Shown here: positions 36,962 through 47,195 of the stretch, piece by piece | Numbering within the stretch: the stretch's first letter is position 1 | How the letters are laid out: the number at the start of each line of letters is the position of its first letter | From: Thiohalomonas denitrificans | GTDB taxonomy: Bacteria > Pseudomonadota > Gammaproteobacteria > Thiohalomonadales > Thiohalomonadaceae | NCBI RefSeq assembly: GCF_900102855.1 | Contig: NZ_FMWD01000004.1 | Coordinates: forward strand, 73,036-137,035 | DNA length: 64,000 nt | Direction: 5' to 3' | Notes under the pieces: model-generated | What the model was told of the DNA's origin: nothing | The model's input: only the letters and a program-made list of their open reading frames with translations | The model's database searches: none | Made by a program: the position numbers and the translations under genes

Positions 36962-39145
36962 ATGAAAAGCACCCTGCATCCATTGACCACGAGTACCGGG
37001 CGTCAGCCACTGCGCCGCAGCCTGATCGCGACCGCCGTTACCCTGGCCCTCACTTCGGGCGGGCTGATGGCCGCTGAGACCACTCTTGAGCAAATGGTCA
37101 TCATCGGTACCAGCGAAGAGGCCAAGCGTCTGCCCGGCTCGGGCGCCGTGGTCGATAGTGAACAGCTCAAGACCGAGGTCACCACCGACATCAACCAGGT
37201 AATGAAGACTGTTCCCGGTGTCTACATCCGCGAAGAGGAAGGCGACGGCCTGCGCCCCAACATCGGCATCCGCGGCGCCACCGGCGCACGCAGCGGAAAG
37301 ATCACGCTGATGGAGGATGGCGTGCTGATCGCTCCCGGGCCCTATGCGAACCCCGCCGCCTACTACTTCCCCACCACGATGCGCATGTCTTCCATCGAGG
37401 TGCTCAAGGGCGCGCCGCTGCTGCGCTACGGCCCGCAGACCACGGGCGGCGTGGTGAACATGATTTCGACCCCGATCCGTGAAGAGAATGGCGGCTCGGC
37501 GAGTATCGGTGTGGGCTCCCACGACACCAGTGACGTACACCTCCACTACGGCGGCCGTTCGGGGCAGTGGGGCTGGCTGGTCGAGACGGCGGAGCGCAAC
37601 AGCGGCGGATTCAAGTCCATCGACCGCAGCAACCGCGACAGCGGACACCACATCTCCGATTACGTGGCCAAACTGGGCTGGGAGTCGGCCACCGGGCCGA
37701 AGCAGAGCGCTCTACTGAAGCTGCAGCGCTCCGAGGAGACCTCCAACAAGAGCTATCTCGGCCTCACCGACGATGATTTCGACGCCGATCCGAACCGCCG
37801 CTATGGTCTGTCGAGCATCGACCAGATGGTCAATGACCACACGGGCGTCAGCCTCTCCTACAGCCGCGCCCTGAGCGACAGCACAACCGCCAGCGCGACC
37901 CTCTATCACAATGAATTTGCGCGCAACTGGTTCAAGCTCTTCGGAGGCGGCAGTTTCGTCGATGATGCGAATACCGGCGATGCCAATGCACAGGGAATTC
38001 TCGACGGCAGTGTCGATGTCGCCGGGCTCGATTACAAAAATAACAATCGTGAGTACGAATCCCGGGGGGTCGAACTGAATTTTGACATCGATATGGGACT
38101 CCACCGGCTCGCCGTCGGCGGGCGGCTCCACGAAGACGAAATGGACCGTTTCCAGCCGGTCGACACCTATGACCAGGTCAACGGCTCGCTGGTCTTCCAG
38201 TCGACCAAGGCCCCGACCGGCAGCAATAACCGTCTCGAAGAGGCCGATGCCACCTCCCTCTGGATCACGGATGACTGGCAGGTGAACGAGGCGCTCAACG
38301 TCAATCTTGCCTTGCGCTACGAGGATGTAGAGAGCAAAAGGGTGCAGTATGCCGACGTCGCCCGTACCACCGTCGACAAGACCGTCTCCAATAGCAGCGA
38401 CGAGTGGCTCCCGGGCGCCTCGCTGACCTACGACGTCACTCCCTCCTGGCAGCTGCTGGCCGGGGTCCACAAGGGCTTCTCGCCACTGGGCGGTGGTGCA
38501 AAGGAGAATCAGGAGCCGGAGACCAGCACCAACTGGGAGTTGGGCGGACGCTACAACACCGGAAAACTCTTTTTCGAGACCATCGGGTTCTATAGCGACT
38601 TCTCCAACAAAACCGAAAACTGCTCGGTGGGCACACCCTGCAGCGATGGCTCCACCTCCGGCAGCTTCGTGAACGGCGAGGCGGTGATTGCCGGCCTCGA
38701 GGCTCAGTTGGGCACCGAGTTCAATGCAGGGAGCTTCACCGTTCCGGTCAATCTGGCCTACACCCACACCAAGGCCGAGATCAGTGCCGACAACAGCGTC
38801 AGCGGCCAGCAAAAAGGAGATCGGCTGAAGGATGTCCCCGAGAATATCTTCAGCGCCAGGGTCGGTCTCGAGCATCCGAACGGCTGGAACAACTACGCGG
38901 TGGCCAAGTACATCGACGAAACCTGTGTCGAGGTCGGCTGCAACAACAGCAGTGCGCCGCGCCAGGAGACCGAGTCACTGTTCGTGGTCGACTACATCAG
39001 CCGCTACCAGCTCCAGAAAAACACCGAGCTGTTCCTGAAGGTGGAGAACGTATTCGACGAACAGAAGATCGTCTCCCGCGCTCCCGACGGGGCACGCCCC
39101 AACAAGCCCTTCAGCGTGATGGCCGGCGTAAAGTTCGACTTCTGA
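36962..39145 (+). CDS. TonB-dependent outer-membrane receptor, FecA-like
   Basis: A 727-residue receptor with a signal peptide (ending GLMAAE), a TonB-box-like segment (TLEQMVIIG), a plug domain (VPGVYIREEEGDGLRPNIGI, then SSIEVLKGAPLLRYGPQTTG) and a 22-strand-type barrel ending MAGVKFDF with the terminal aromatic residue. Similarity to Fe(III)-dicitrate receptors is suggested by the GLRPNIGIRGATGARSGKI region. Two cysteine pairs (CSVGTPC, CVEVGC) lie in predicted loops. Placement after tonB-exbB-exbD-hemP indicates iron or heme uptake; the chelate is uncertain. A strong terminator follows. Confidence 0.9.
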   Translation: MKSTLHPLTTSTGRQPLRRSLIATAVTLALTSGGLMAAETTLEQMVIIGTSEEAKRLPGSGAVVDSEQLKTEVTTDINQVMKTVPGVYIREEEGDGLRPNIGIRGATGARSGKITLMEDGVLIAPGPYANPAAYYFPTTMRMSSIEVLKGAPLLRYGPQTTGGVVNMISTPIREENGGSASIGVGSHDTSDVHLHYGGRSGQWGWLVETAERNSGGFKSIDRSNRDSGHHISDYVAKLGWESATGPKQSALLKLQRSEETSNKSYLGLTDDDFDADPNRRYGLSSIDQMVNDHTGVSLSYSRALSDSTTASATLYHNEFARNWFKLFGGGSFVDDANTGDANAQGILDGSVDVAGLDYKNNNREYESRGVELNFDIDMGLHRLAVGGRLHEDEMDRFQPVDTYDQVNGSLVFQSTKAPTGSNNRLEEADATSLWITDDWQVNEALNVNLALRYEDVESKRVQYADVARTTVDKTVSNSSDEWLPGASLTYDVTPSWQLLAGVHKGFSPLGGGAKENQEPETSTNWELGGRYNTGKLFFETIGFYSDFSNKTENCSVGTPCSDGSTSGSFVNGEAVIAGLEAQLGTEFNAGSFTVPVNLAYTHTKAEISADNSVSGQQKGDRLKDVPENIFSARVGLEHPNGWNNYAVAKYIDETCVEVGCNNSSAPRQETESLFVVDYISRYQLQKNTELFLKVENVFDEQKIVSRAPDGARPNKPFSVMAGVKFDF

Positions 39146-39161
39146 TCCAGTAGCATGGGCC

Positions 39162-39192
39162 GATCACCACCGGGGGCTTCCCGGTGGTGATC
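39162..39192 (+). terminator. Terminator after the TonB-dependent receptor
   Basis: A perfect 13-bp inverted repeat (GATCACCACCGGG and its complement, 5-nt loop) begins 17 bp after the stop codon and is followed by TTCAA. It closes the iron-uptake operon. Confidence 0.75.
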
Positions 39193-39242
39193 TTCAACCG
39201 ACCGTGTCCAGCCGGAAGCCTCATCCCGTATAATCGTCACGA

Positions 39243-39821
39243 ATGCCAACCGGAGAGGACGCCTTGGATCCACGTGATGAGCTGATCCGTTATTACCAGT
39301 GGCTGCGCCAGTACGGTTATAACGATTCCCACAGCGGCAATGCCTCCATTGCCGATGGTGAACACTTCTGGGTCACGCCGACCGGAGCGTGTGCCGATAC
39401 GCTGGAGTCGCAGGAGCTGATTCGCTGTGCAAGGCAGGGGCCTCTCGGAGAGGGCGCCTCTCTGGACGCCAGACTCCATCAACTGGTGTATCAGGCCAAC
39501 TCATCGACAGGAGCACTGCTGCACAGCCACGGCGCCTATACGGTGGCGCTCACCATGAACGGCAACGATTTCGTGCCGCCCGACTTCGAAGGGAACTACT
39601 ACTTCGGCAGCGTCCCGGTCATCACCATCCCGTACGAAAACTACCTGGAGGAAGCGCCCGGCAGAGTGGCCGAGTCTCTTGCCGAACACCGTATTGCGGT
39701 GGTTCGCGGGCATGGGGTCTATGCTCAGGCGGAGACCATGAACTTGGCCTACAAGTGGACCTGTTCCCTGGAGCTTTCGGCGAAGACCGCCTTTATTGCT
39801 GGGCAGGCAGGCACGCTGTAA
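39243..39821 (+). CDS. Class II aldolase/adducin family protein
   Basis: A 192-residue protein of the class II aldolase/adducin fold. Zinc-ligand type elements are visible: ALLHSHGAYTVAL with two histidines, and VVRGHGVYAQAE with the third, plus SHSGNASI near the N-terminus, where substrate phosphate usually binds. Related enzymes are fuculose-phosphate aldolases and methylthioribulose-phosphate dehydratases. A TTG at 39264 behind GGAGAGGA is a serious alternative start to the ATG at 39243. It is 13 bp from thiD and likely co-transcribed, but no thiamine step is known to need it. Confidence 0.8.
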   Translation: MPTGEDALDPRDELIRYYQWLRQYGYNDSHSGNASIADGEHFWVTPTGACADTLESQELIRCARQGPLGEGASLDARLHQLVYQANSSTGALLHSHGAYTVALTMNGNDFVPPDFEGNYYFGSVPVITIPYENYLEEAPGRVAESLAEHRIAVVRGHGVYAQAETMNLAYKWTCSLELSAKTAFIAGQAGTL

Positions 39822-39834
39822 CCGGAGGAAAACC

Positions 39835-40638
39835 ATGGCTCAACAGAGAATTCCCGTCGTCATGACCTTCGCCGGCAACGACCCCACCGGCGGTGCCGGC
39901 ATTCAGGCGGACATCGAAACCATTGCCAGCATGGGCTGTCATGCGGCTCCGGTCGTCACCGCGCTGACGGTACAGGATACCCGCAACGTCATCAGCTTCG
40001 ACGAAGTCGCCGCCACCCTGGTCATCGAGCAGGCCCGGGCGGTACTCGAAGACATGCCCGTGGCCGCCTTCAAGCTGGGGATGCTCGGCAGCATCGAGAA
40101 TATCGAGGCGATTCATACGCTGCTGACCGACTATCCGCAGGTGCCGGTGGTCCTCGATCCGATTATCGCCGCAGGCGGCGGAACCGGCCTGTCGGATACC
40201 GCCATGCGCGAGGCCATGGTCTCGTTGCTGTTTCCGCTCACCACCATCCTTACCCCCAACAGCCAGGAGGCGCGCCGTTTCGCCAGCGAAGCCGACACCC
40301 TGGATGCCTGTGGTCAGGAGCTACTCTCCATGGGTTGTGATTTTGTGCTCATCACCGGAGCCCACGAAAACAGCCCCCATGTCGAAAACCGCTTCTACGG
40401 CAGCATGCGCCACCTGGAGACCTTCACTTGGGAGCGCCTGCCGCACAGCTATCATGGCAGCGGCTGCACCCTCGCCTCCTCGATCGCCGGCCTGCTCGCA
40501 CAAGGGGTCGAGCCGTTCGTCGCCGTACACGAGGCCCAGGAGTACACCTGGGAGAGCCTCAAGCACGGCTACCGACTGGGAATGGGACAGCACCACCCGA
40601 ACCGCCTGTTCTGGGCCCGCGGTGAGGAAGAGGCCTGA
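39835..40638 (+). CDS. thiD: Hydroxymethylpyrimidine/phosphomethylpyrimidine kinase
   Basis: A 267-residue ribokinase-fold enzyme that phosphorylates hydroxymethylpyrimidine twice for thiamine synthesis. It shows the N-terminal FAGNDPTGGAGIQADIETIA, VVLDPIIAAGGGTGLSDTA in the centre, TILTPNSQEARRFA, and the C-terminal SYHGSGCTLASSIAGLLAQG anion-hole segment. GGAGGAA upstream fixes the ATG at 39835. It differs from many ThiD proteins in FAGNDPT where others have IAGSDPSGGAG. thiE follows after a 302-bp gap holding repeats. Confidence 0.95.
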   Translation: MAQQRIPVVMTFAGNDPTGGAGIQADIETIASMGCHAAPVVTALTVQDTRNVISFDEVAATLVIEQARAVLEDMPVAAFKLGMLGSIENIEAIHTLLTDYPQVPVVLDPIIAAGGGTGLSDTAMREAMVSLLFPLTTILTPNSQEARRFASEADTLDACGQELLSMGCDFVLITGAHENSPHVENRFYGSMRHLETFTWERLPHSYHGSGCTLASSIAGLLAQGVEPFVAVHEAQEYTWESLKHGYRLGMGQHHPNRLFWARGEEEA

Positions 40639-40752
40639 ATCCTGTTTAACCACAGAGGTCACCGAGAACAGCGGCAAGTGGTGCTCTCCTGAACTACTTG
40701 CCCCCGCTGTCATTACGAGGACGCCTACATGGATGTAGGTGGTAGAGCGACG

Positions 40753-40898
40753 CAGGATGCCAAAGCCGAGCCCTAAGCGACGAAGTAATCTCTACGCCAA
40801 CCCCCGGATTGCCGCGTCGCCGAGGCTCCTCGCAATGACAGCTAAACGTTCTTCATTGATTCGAGCCTATGCAGCAGGGGGTACGGTTCGCAATGCGG
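40753..40898. repeat. Dispersed intergenic repeat, copy 2
   Basis: Matches the element at 21643-21789 through AGGATGCCAAAGCCGAG, GGCTCCTCGCAATGACA and the ending TACGGTTCGCAAT. Together with a CACAGAG remnant near 40650 it fills the thiD-thiE gap; no gene is present. Confidence 0.7.
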
Positions 40899-40940
40899 CC
40901 CCCCCTCGGTGCCCTCTGTGGTGAACTATATGAGCGCTCT

Positions 40941-41570
40941 ATGAATACATTCGACATACTTCGCGGACTTTACGCGATTACCGACGAAAGCCTCATTTCC
41001 GACGAGCGGCTGGTCCCGGCGACCGCGCTGGCGATCGATGGCGGGGCGCGTATGATCCAGTACCGAAGCAAGCATCCGGATCGGGCGCGTCGCCTTTGGG
41101 AGGCGCAGGACCTGGTCACACTCTGTCGCCCCCTCGGCATCCCGCTTATCGTCAATGACGATGTGGAAATCGCTCTCCAGGCGCGTGCTGCAGGCGTCCA
41201 TCTCGGCAAAAACGACAGCGATATCGCGGCGGCCCGGGAGGTCCTGGGCCAGGAGGCCATCATCGGCGTCTCCTGCTATGACCGTCTGGAACTGGCTCTG
41301 GAGGCCGAAAATGCCGGTGCCGACTACGTCGCCTTCGGCAGCTTCTTCCCCTCTTCCGTCAAACCCGACGCGGTGCGCGCCACCCCCGATCTGCTGCGCG
41401 ATGCCAAGACGCGCCTGACCGTGCCTGTGGTTGCCATCGGCGGCATCACCGCCGACAATGGCGGCACCCTGGTGGCGGCCGGCGCCGACATGCTCGCCGT
41501 GGTCAGCGCCATTTTCGGCGTCGACGATATCCGCGCCGCCGCCCGAGCGATTTCAAAATTGTATGATTAA
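40941..41570 (+). CDS. thiE: Thiamine phosphate synthase
   Basis: A 209-residue barrel enzyme that joins HMP-diphosphate and the thiazole phosphate. Visible motifs: GARMIQYRSKH near the N-terminus, IVNDDVEIALQARAAGVHLG in the centre, GVSCYD, ADYVAFGSFFPSSVKP and VAIGGITADNG. The ATG at 40941 starts the conserved domain; the frame upstream is repeat sequence. The TAA stop is the first part of a large palindromic repeat (41567-41689). hemL follows in the same direction. Confidence 0.95.
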   Translation: MNTFDILRGLYAITDESLISDERLVPATALAIDGGARMIQYRSKHPDRARRLWEAQDLVTLCRPLGIPLIVNDDVEIALQARAAGVHLGKNDSDIAAAREVLGQEAIIGVSCYDRLELALEAENAGADYVAFGSFFPSSVKPDAVRATPDLLRDAKTRLTVPVVAIGGITADNGGTLVAAGADMLAVVSAIFGVDDIRAAARAISKLYD

Positions 41571-41689
41571 CCACGGGGAACACGGGGAACGGCTATTAAC
41601 CACAGAGCACACAGAGTTTACAGAGCGTGATCTTTCTCTGTGTGCTCTGTGGTTTTTTCGAGTATTTCCCCCGTGATCCCCGTGGTTAA
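41567..41689. repeat. Nested palindromic repeat between thiE and hemL
   Basis: The outer ends TTAACCACGGGG and CCCCGTGGTTAA are inverted, as are the inner CACAGAGCACACAGAG and CTCTGTGTGCTCTGTG arms. The thiE stop codon TAA lies inside the outer arm. The same two motif families occur after dnaE2 and after hemL. Confidence 0.85.
41598..41658 (+). terminator. Rho-independent-type terminator after thiE
   Basis: The inner palindrome of the repeat pairs CACAGAGCACACAGAG with CTCTGTGTGCTCTGTG and is followed by GGTTTTTT. It should end or weaken thiE transcription before hemL. Confidence 0.65.
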
Positions 41690-41713
41690 GAAACCAAATA
41701 AAAGGAACGACAG

Positions 41714-42994
41714 ATGCCGCATTCACACGAACTCTTTACCGCTGCGCAGAAACACATCCCCGGTGGCGTGAATTCCCCGGTGCGCGCCTTCCGCGGCGTG
41801 GGCGGCGAGCCGATTTTCTTCAAGCGTGGCGAGGGGCCGTACCTCTGGTCCGAGAGTGACAAAAAGTACATCGATTATGTCGCTTCCTGGGGGCCGATGG
41901 TGGCCGGCCATGCTCATCCCGATGTCATCAGGGCCGTCCAGGAGAGCGCGGCCAACGGCCTCTCTTTCGGCGCACCAACGGCGATCGAGACTGAAATGGC
42001 AGACCTGCTCTGCGAGCTGGTGCCTTCCATGGATATGGTGCGCATGGTCAACTCCGGCACCGAGGCGACCATGACCGCCATTCGCCTCGCACGCGGGGTG
42101 ACCGGACGGGACAAGATCGTCAAGTTCGAGGGCTGCTATCACGGCCATTCCGACTCCCTGCTGGTCAAGGCCGGCTCCGGCGCCCTCACGCTCGGCGTAC
42201 CCAACTCGCCGGGAGTGCCGGCGGCGCTGGCAGAACACACCATCACCCTGCCCTTCAACGATATCGAGGCCGTCAAGGAGGCCTTCAGTCACATCGGTGG
42301 CCAGGTGGCGGGCGTTATCGTTGAGCCGATTGCCGGCAATATGAACTGCATCCCGCCGGTTGCCGGTTTCCTGGAGGGGCTGCGTGAGATCTGCGATGAC
42401 TACGGCTCCGTACTCATCTTCGACGAGGTAATGACCGGCTTCCGTGTGGCTCTCGGCGGCGCCCAGGCCCACTACGGGGTCACCCCCGATCTCACCACGC
42501 TCGGCAAGGTGGTCGGTGGCGGCATGCCAGTGGGCGCCTTCGGTGGCAAACGGAAGATCATGGAGCACATCTCGCCGCTGGGTCCGGTCTACCAGGCGGG
42601 CACGCTCTCCGGAAATCCGGTAGCGATGGCCGCCGGCCTGGCGACCCTGAAGCTGGCCATGCAGCCGGGTTTCCATCATGACATCGGCAAGAAGACCGAC
42701 CGACTGGTCAAGGGTGTTCTGGAGAAGGCCAAAACCCACGAAATCCCCATGAGTGCCAACGCCGTGGGCGGCATGTTCGGGCTCTTCTTCACCGACGAAC
42801 CGAACGTCACCAACTTCGCCCAGGCGACGGAATGCAACGTGGATCGCTTCAGGCTATTCTTCCACGGCATGCTGAACGAAGGCGTCTATCTGGCTCCGTC
42901 GGCCTTCGAGGCCGGCTTTGTCTCCGCCGCGCATAGCGAGGCGGATATCGACGCCACCATCGAGGCCGCCGGGCGAGTCCTTTCCACGCTGTGA
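41714..42994 (+). CDS. hemL: Glutamate-1-semialdehyde 2,1-aminomutase
   Basis: A 426-residue PLP enzyme that forms 5-aminolevulinate in the C5 heme pathway. Recognised by [100 protein letters not shown] and the PLP-lysine segment [18 protein letters not shown] (Lys near 265). AAGGA upstream supports the ATG. Its role fits the heme demand of nirS nearby. A 9-bp tandem repeat begins 16 bp after the stop. Confidence 0.97.
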   Translation: MPHSHELFTAAQKHIPGGVNSPVRAFRGVGGEPIFFKRGEGPYLWSESDKKYIDYVASWGPMVAGHAHPDVIRAVQESAANGLSFGAPTAIETEMADLLCELVPSMDMVRMVNSGTEATMTAIRLARGVTGRDKIVKFEGCYHGHSDSLLVKAGSGALTLGVPNSPGVPAALAEHTITLPFNDIEAVKEAFSHIGGQVAGVIVEPIAGNMNCIPPVAGFLEGLREICDDYGSVLIFDEVMTGFRVALGGAQAHYGVTPDLTTLGKVVGGGMPVGAFGGKRKIMEHISPLGPVYQAGTLSGNPVAMAAGLATLKLAMQPGFHHDIGKKTDRLVKGVLEKAKTHEIPMSANAVGGMFGLFFTDEPNVTNFAQATECNVDRFRLFFHGMLNEGVYLAPSAFEAGFVSAAHSEADIDATIEAAGRVLSTL

Positions 42995-43010
42995 ACAACG
43001 GAGAACCACA

Positions 43011-43149
43011 GAGGACACAGAGGACACAGAGGACACAGAGGACACAGAGGAGCAAGTTTGGCCTGAATCGGCGCCATGCCTTTTTGAGCCAGTCATCGCG
43101 GCAGGATGCCGCTCCCACGACTAGTTTTTACTCCGTGTTCTCTGTGGCT
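43011..43149. repeat. 9-bp tandem repeat and CACAGAG-type inverted repeat
   Basis: Four full copies and one partial copy of GAGGACACA occupy 43011-43051, and the inverted counterpart TGTTCTCTGTGG lies at 43135-43149. It is the same motif family as 41567-41689 and fills the gap between hemL and the hydrolase gene. Confidence 0.8.
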
Positions 43150-43160
43150 CAAACCTGCCT

Positions 43161-43790
43161 ATGAAATACCGCATCATTCCCGTTACCTCTTTCCAGCAGA
43201 ACTGTTCGCTCATCTGGTGCGAGCGCACGAAGCGTGCGGCACTCATTGATCCGGGTGGTGAACAGGAACGGCTGATGTCGGCGATTCGGCAGGAAGGGCT
43301 GACGCTTGAGAAGGTGCTGCTGACCCACGGTCATATGGACCACGTGGGAGTGGCCCGTTCACTGGCCGATGCCGCCGGTGTGCCGGTGATCGGCCCGCAG
43401 CGGGAAGATGCCTTCTGGTTGCAGATACTGCCGCAGCAGGCAGAGATGTTCGGATTCCCGCACATCGAGTCGTTCGAACCGGATCAGTGGCTGGAGCATG
43501 GTGATAAGGTGAGCGTTGGCGAAGAGCAGCTGGAAGTGATTCACTGCCCGGGGCATACGCCGGGGCATATCGTCTTCTATCATCCGCAAACCCGGCTGGC
43601 CTTTGTCGGCGATGTGCTATTTCAGGGTTCCATCGGCCGCACCGACTTCCCGCGCAGCGATCATGCCGCACTGCTTGCAGCCATTCACGACCGTCTCCTG
43701 CCCCTTGGGGACGACATCGAATTCGTCCCCGGCCACGGCCCGATGTCCACTTTCGGCGCCGAACGGCGGTCGAATCCTTTTATACGCTGA
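43161..43790 (+). CDS. Metallo-beta-lactamase-fold hydrolase, glyoxalase II-like (YcbL type)
   Basis: A 209-residue protein with the two-metal site of the metallo-beta-lactamase fold: HGHMDH (residues 56-61), HCPGHTPGH, VGDVLFQGSIGRTD and the final PGHGP. Members of this size act on glutathione or CoA thioesters, such as S-lactoylglutathione, and are smaller than GloB because they lack its C-terminal helical domain. The gene follows the repeat after hemL and is convergent with nirS. The exact substrate is unknown. Confidence 0.92.
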   Translation: MKYRIIPVTSFQQNCSLIWCERTKRAALIDPGGEQERLMSAIRQEGLTLEKVLLTHGHMDHVGVARSLADAAGVPVIGPQREDAFWLQILPQQAEMFGFPHIESFEPDQWLEHGDKVSVGEEQLEVIHCPGHTPGHIVFYHPQTRLAFVGDVLFQGSIGRTDFPRSDHAALLAAIHDRLLPLGDDIEFVPGHGPMSTFGAERRSNPFIR

Positions 43791-43879
43791 GTCTGCAGAG
43801 TCAGGGAATACGCGGATGAACCGAGTTCTCCGCCATTCAGGGGAAAAAGCTGTTCGAACGGTTTGCTGATGCGTTTGAG

Positions 43880-43917
43880 AAAGGCAAAAGGCCGGGACGG
43901 GAAAACCCGCCCCGGCC
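43880..43917 (-). terminator. Rho-independent terminator of nirS
   Basis: On the minus strand a 12-bp hairpin, GGCCGGGGCGGG with its complement (one mismatch, TTTT loop), is followed by TTTTGCCTTT. It lies 43 bp after the nirS stop. On the plus strand the same hairpin follows the hydrolase gene and could act for both. Confidence 0.8.
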
Positions 43918-43960
43918 GGCCCTTGGATAGCGGCATCCCTGCGGTTACGGGTTGCCCGCC

Positions 43961-45725
<1,765 letters not shown>

Positions 45726-45850
45726 CACGTGATACACCCATTTTTTCAACAGGCGATTACCCATCGGTACTCGGTCGGATTTGCAGGGAATCTATCGAGG
45801 GGAGGAGCTGGCCGGACTTTTGGGCGAGATCCCGCGCCGGCAATGGCTTC

Positions 45851-46711
45851 TCAGCGCAAGGCTGCGCTCTGCTCCTTTTCTGCCAGCTCGCGCAATCCCT
45901 CCAGCGCCAGTGTGAGGCACTCCTCCTTGCGATCGAGGGGATAAACCATATAGGCGGGCATGGTAAACACCGGGCTGTCTTCCACTACCCAGAGCCATTC
46001 CCGGGCGATCAGGGATCGCACCGTGCGGGCGGGAAAGTGGGCAGAGCCGCCGTTACGCAGCAGATACTGCATGGCGAGCCAACCAATGTTCGTATTCAGG
46101 GCCGGCGGTGGGGCTTCTGCATACATAGTGCTGAACTGTGCCTGGAATTCCTGACCCCAGTCGATATGCACATAGTTCTTGTCCGACCAGTCGCGGTCCG
46201 GATTGGTGGTCACCAGCAGCAGAGATTCATCGAACAGACGTTCGATACCGAGGCCGGGGCGACGCTCCGGTGTATACATCACGCCGATATCGATGATGCC
46301 CTGCACCAGCTGCTGGATCATTTCATCTTCGAGGCCCACCTCCATGCGCAACGAGATGTCCGGCGCCGCATCTCTCATCCAATCGACCCAGCGCGGCAAA
46401 TACCCATCCCACAGGGCGATGCGGGCACCCAGGGTGATACTGCCGCTGAAGCCGACGGGCAGGCCGACCTCATGCCGTGCCTGCTCCACGGTCAGTACGA
46501 GCATTTTGGCATGGCGCAGAAAGCGTGCCCCTGCAGCCGTCAGGTCGGCACCGCCACGGCCGCGACGAAACAGTTGTGCGCCCAATTCCCGTTCCAGCGA
46601 CTGAATACGCGAACTCACGGTGGATTGAGTCACATGTAGCCGGGCTGCGGCGCCTACGAAATTGCCGGCCGCGGCCACGGCAAGGAAGGTGCGGGCAAAC
46701 TCGATCTCCAC
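45851..46711 (-). CDS. LysR family transcriptional regulator
   Basis: A 286-residue regulator with an N-terminal winged helix (ARTFLAVAAAGNFVGAAARL and HVTQSTVSSRIQSLERELGA, then LFRRGRGGADLTAAG) and a C-terminal effector domain (SGSITLGARIALWDGYLP onwards). It is divergent from the DsrC-like and HPP genes with 145 bp between, the usual place for a LysR regulator to control its neighbour. The shared gap contains a perfect AATATC-CC-GATATT palindrome. The effector is not known; sulfur or nitrite signals are plausible from context. Confidence 0.92.
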   Translation of the reverse strand: MEIEFARTFLAVAAAGNFVGAAARLHVTQSTVSSRIQSLERELGAQLFRRGRGGADLTAAGARFLRHAKMLVLTVEQARHEVGLPVGFSGSITLGARIALWDGYLPRWVDWMRDAAPDISLRMEVGLEDEMIQQLVQGIIDIGVMYTPERRPGLGIERLFDESLLLVTTNPDRDWSDKNYVHIDWGQEFQAQFSTMYAEAPPPALNTNIGWLAMQYLLRNGGSAHFPARTVRSLIAREWLWVVEDSPVFTMPAYMVYPLDRKEECLTLALEGLRELAEKEQSAALR

Positions 46712-46734
46712 GGTTCCTCTCCCTTTTACTATCG

Positions 46735-46748
46735 AATATCCCGATATT
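46735..46748. promoter_or_regulatory. Palindromic candidate operator in the lysR/dsrC-like gap
   Basis: AATATCCCGATATT is a perfect 6-bp inverted repeat with a CC centre, 24 bp before the LysR start and about 110 bp before the divergent gene. An ATATCG half-site follows at about 46761. It is the strongest symmetry in the gap and a candidate LysR binding site. Confidence 0.45.
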
Positions 46749-46856
46749 ATGATGCAGAAAATATCGTTTGTCCGATTTAGATGCCATCTCTACTCTTAGC
46801 AACAGCAGAGGAACACCGATTCAGCGATTGGTTAGTAAATGAGGAGAGAGTGACCG

Positions 46857-47195
46857 ATGATTGCCGACAGTTCAGGAAATCGTGTCGCCACCGACGAAGA
46901 AGGCTATCTCATCGAACCGGGCTATTGGGATCAAGCCGTGGCCGAGCAACTCGCCGCCCAGGAGAGACTGAACCTCACCGAGGAACACTGGGAGGTGCTT
47001 CGGTTCATGCGGAGCTATTACGACGAACATCAAATCGCTCCCGATGCCCGCTTCACCATCAAATTTCTCGCGGAAGAGCTCGGTTACGGCCGCAAGGCAC
47101 GCAATTACCTGTTCAAGCTATTCCCCTACGGGTATGTCAAGCAGGCCTGCAAACTGGCCGGGATGAAACGTCCGCGCGCCTGGAGCACTGGCTGA
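46857..47195 (+). CDS. DsrC/TusE-family protein lacking the penultimate cysteine
   Basis: A 112-residue member of the DsrC/TusE sulfur-carrier family, recognised by DEEGYLIEPGYWDQAVAEQL, LTEEHWEVLRFMRSYYDEHQ, IAPDARFTIKFL and LFPYGYVKQACKLAGMKRP. In DsrC and TusE the functional cysteine (CysA) is the penultimate residue; here that position is Trp109 and the chain ends RAWSTG. The other cysteine (CysB) is kept as Cys98. It therefore cannot make the usual CysA persulfide or trisulfide, and may be regulatory or work through Cys98 alone. It directly abuts the HPP membrane gene and is divergent from a LysR gene. Confidence 0.9.
   Translation: MIADSSGNRVATDEEGYLIEPGYWDQAVAEQLAAQERLNLTEEHWEVLRFMRSYYDEHQIAPDARFTIKFLAEELGYGRKARNYLFKLFPYGYVKQACKLAGMKRPRAWSTG

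Noticed and set aside
39162..39242. TPP riboswitch before the aldolase-thiD operon
   Set aside because: The conserved CTGAGA and related riboswitch elements were not found; the hairpin present is the receptor terminator.
43011..43051. CRISPR-like tandem repeats after hemL
   Set aside because: The 9-bp units are directly adjacent without spacers and no cas genes are near.
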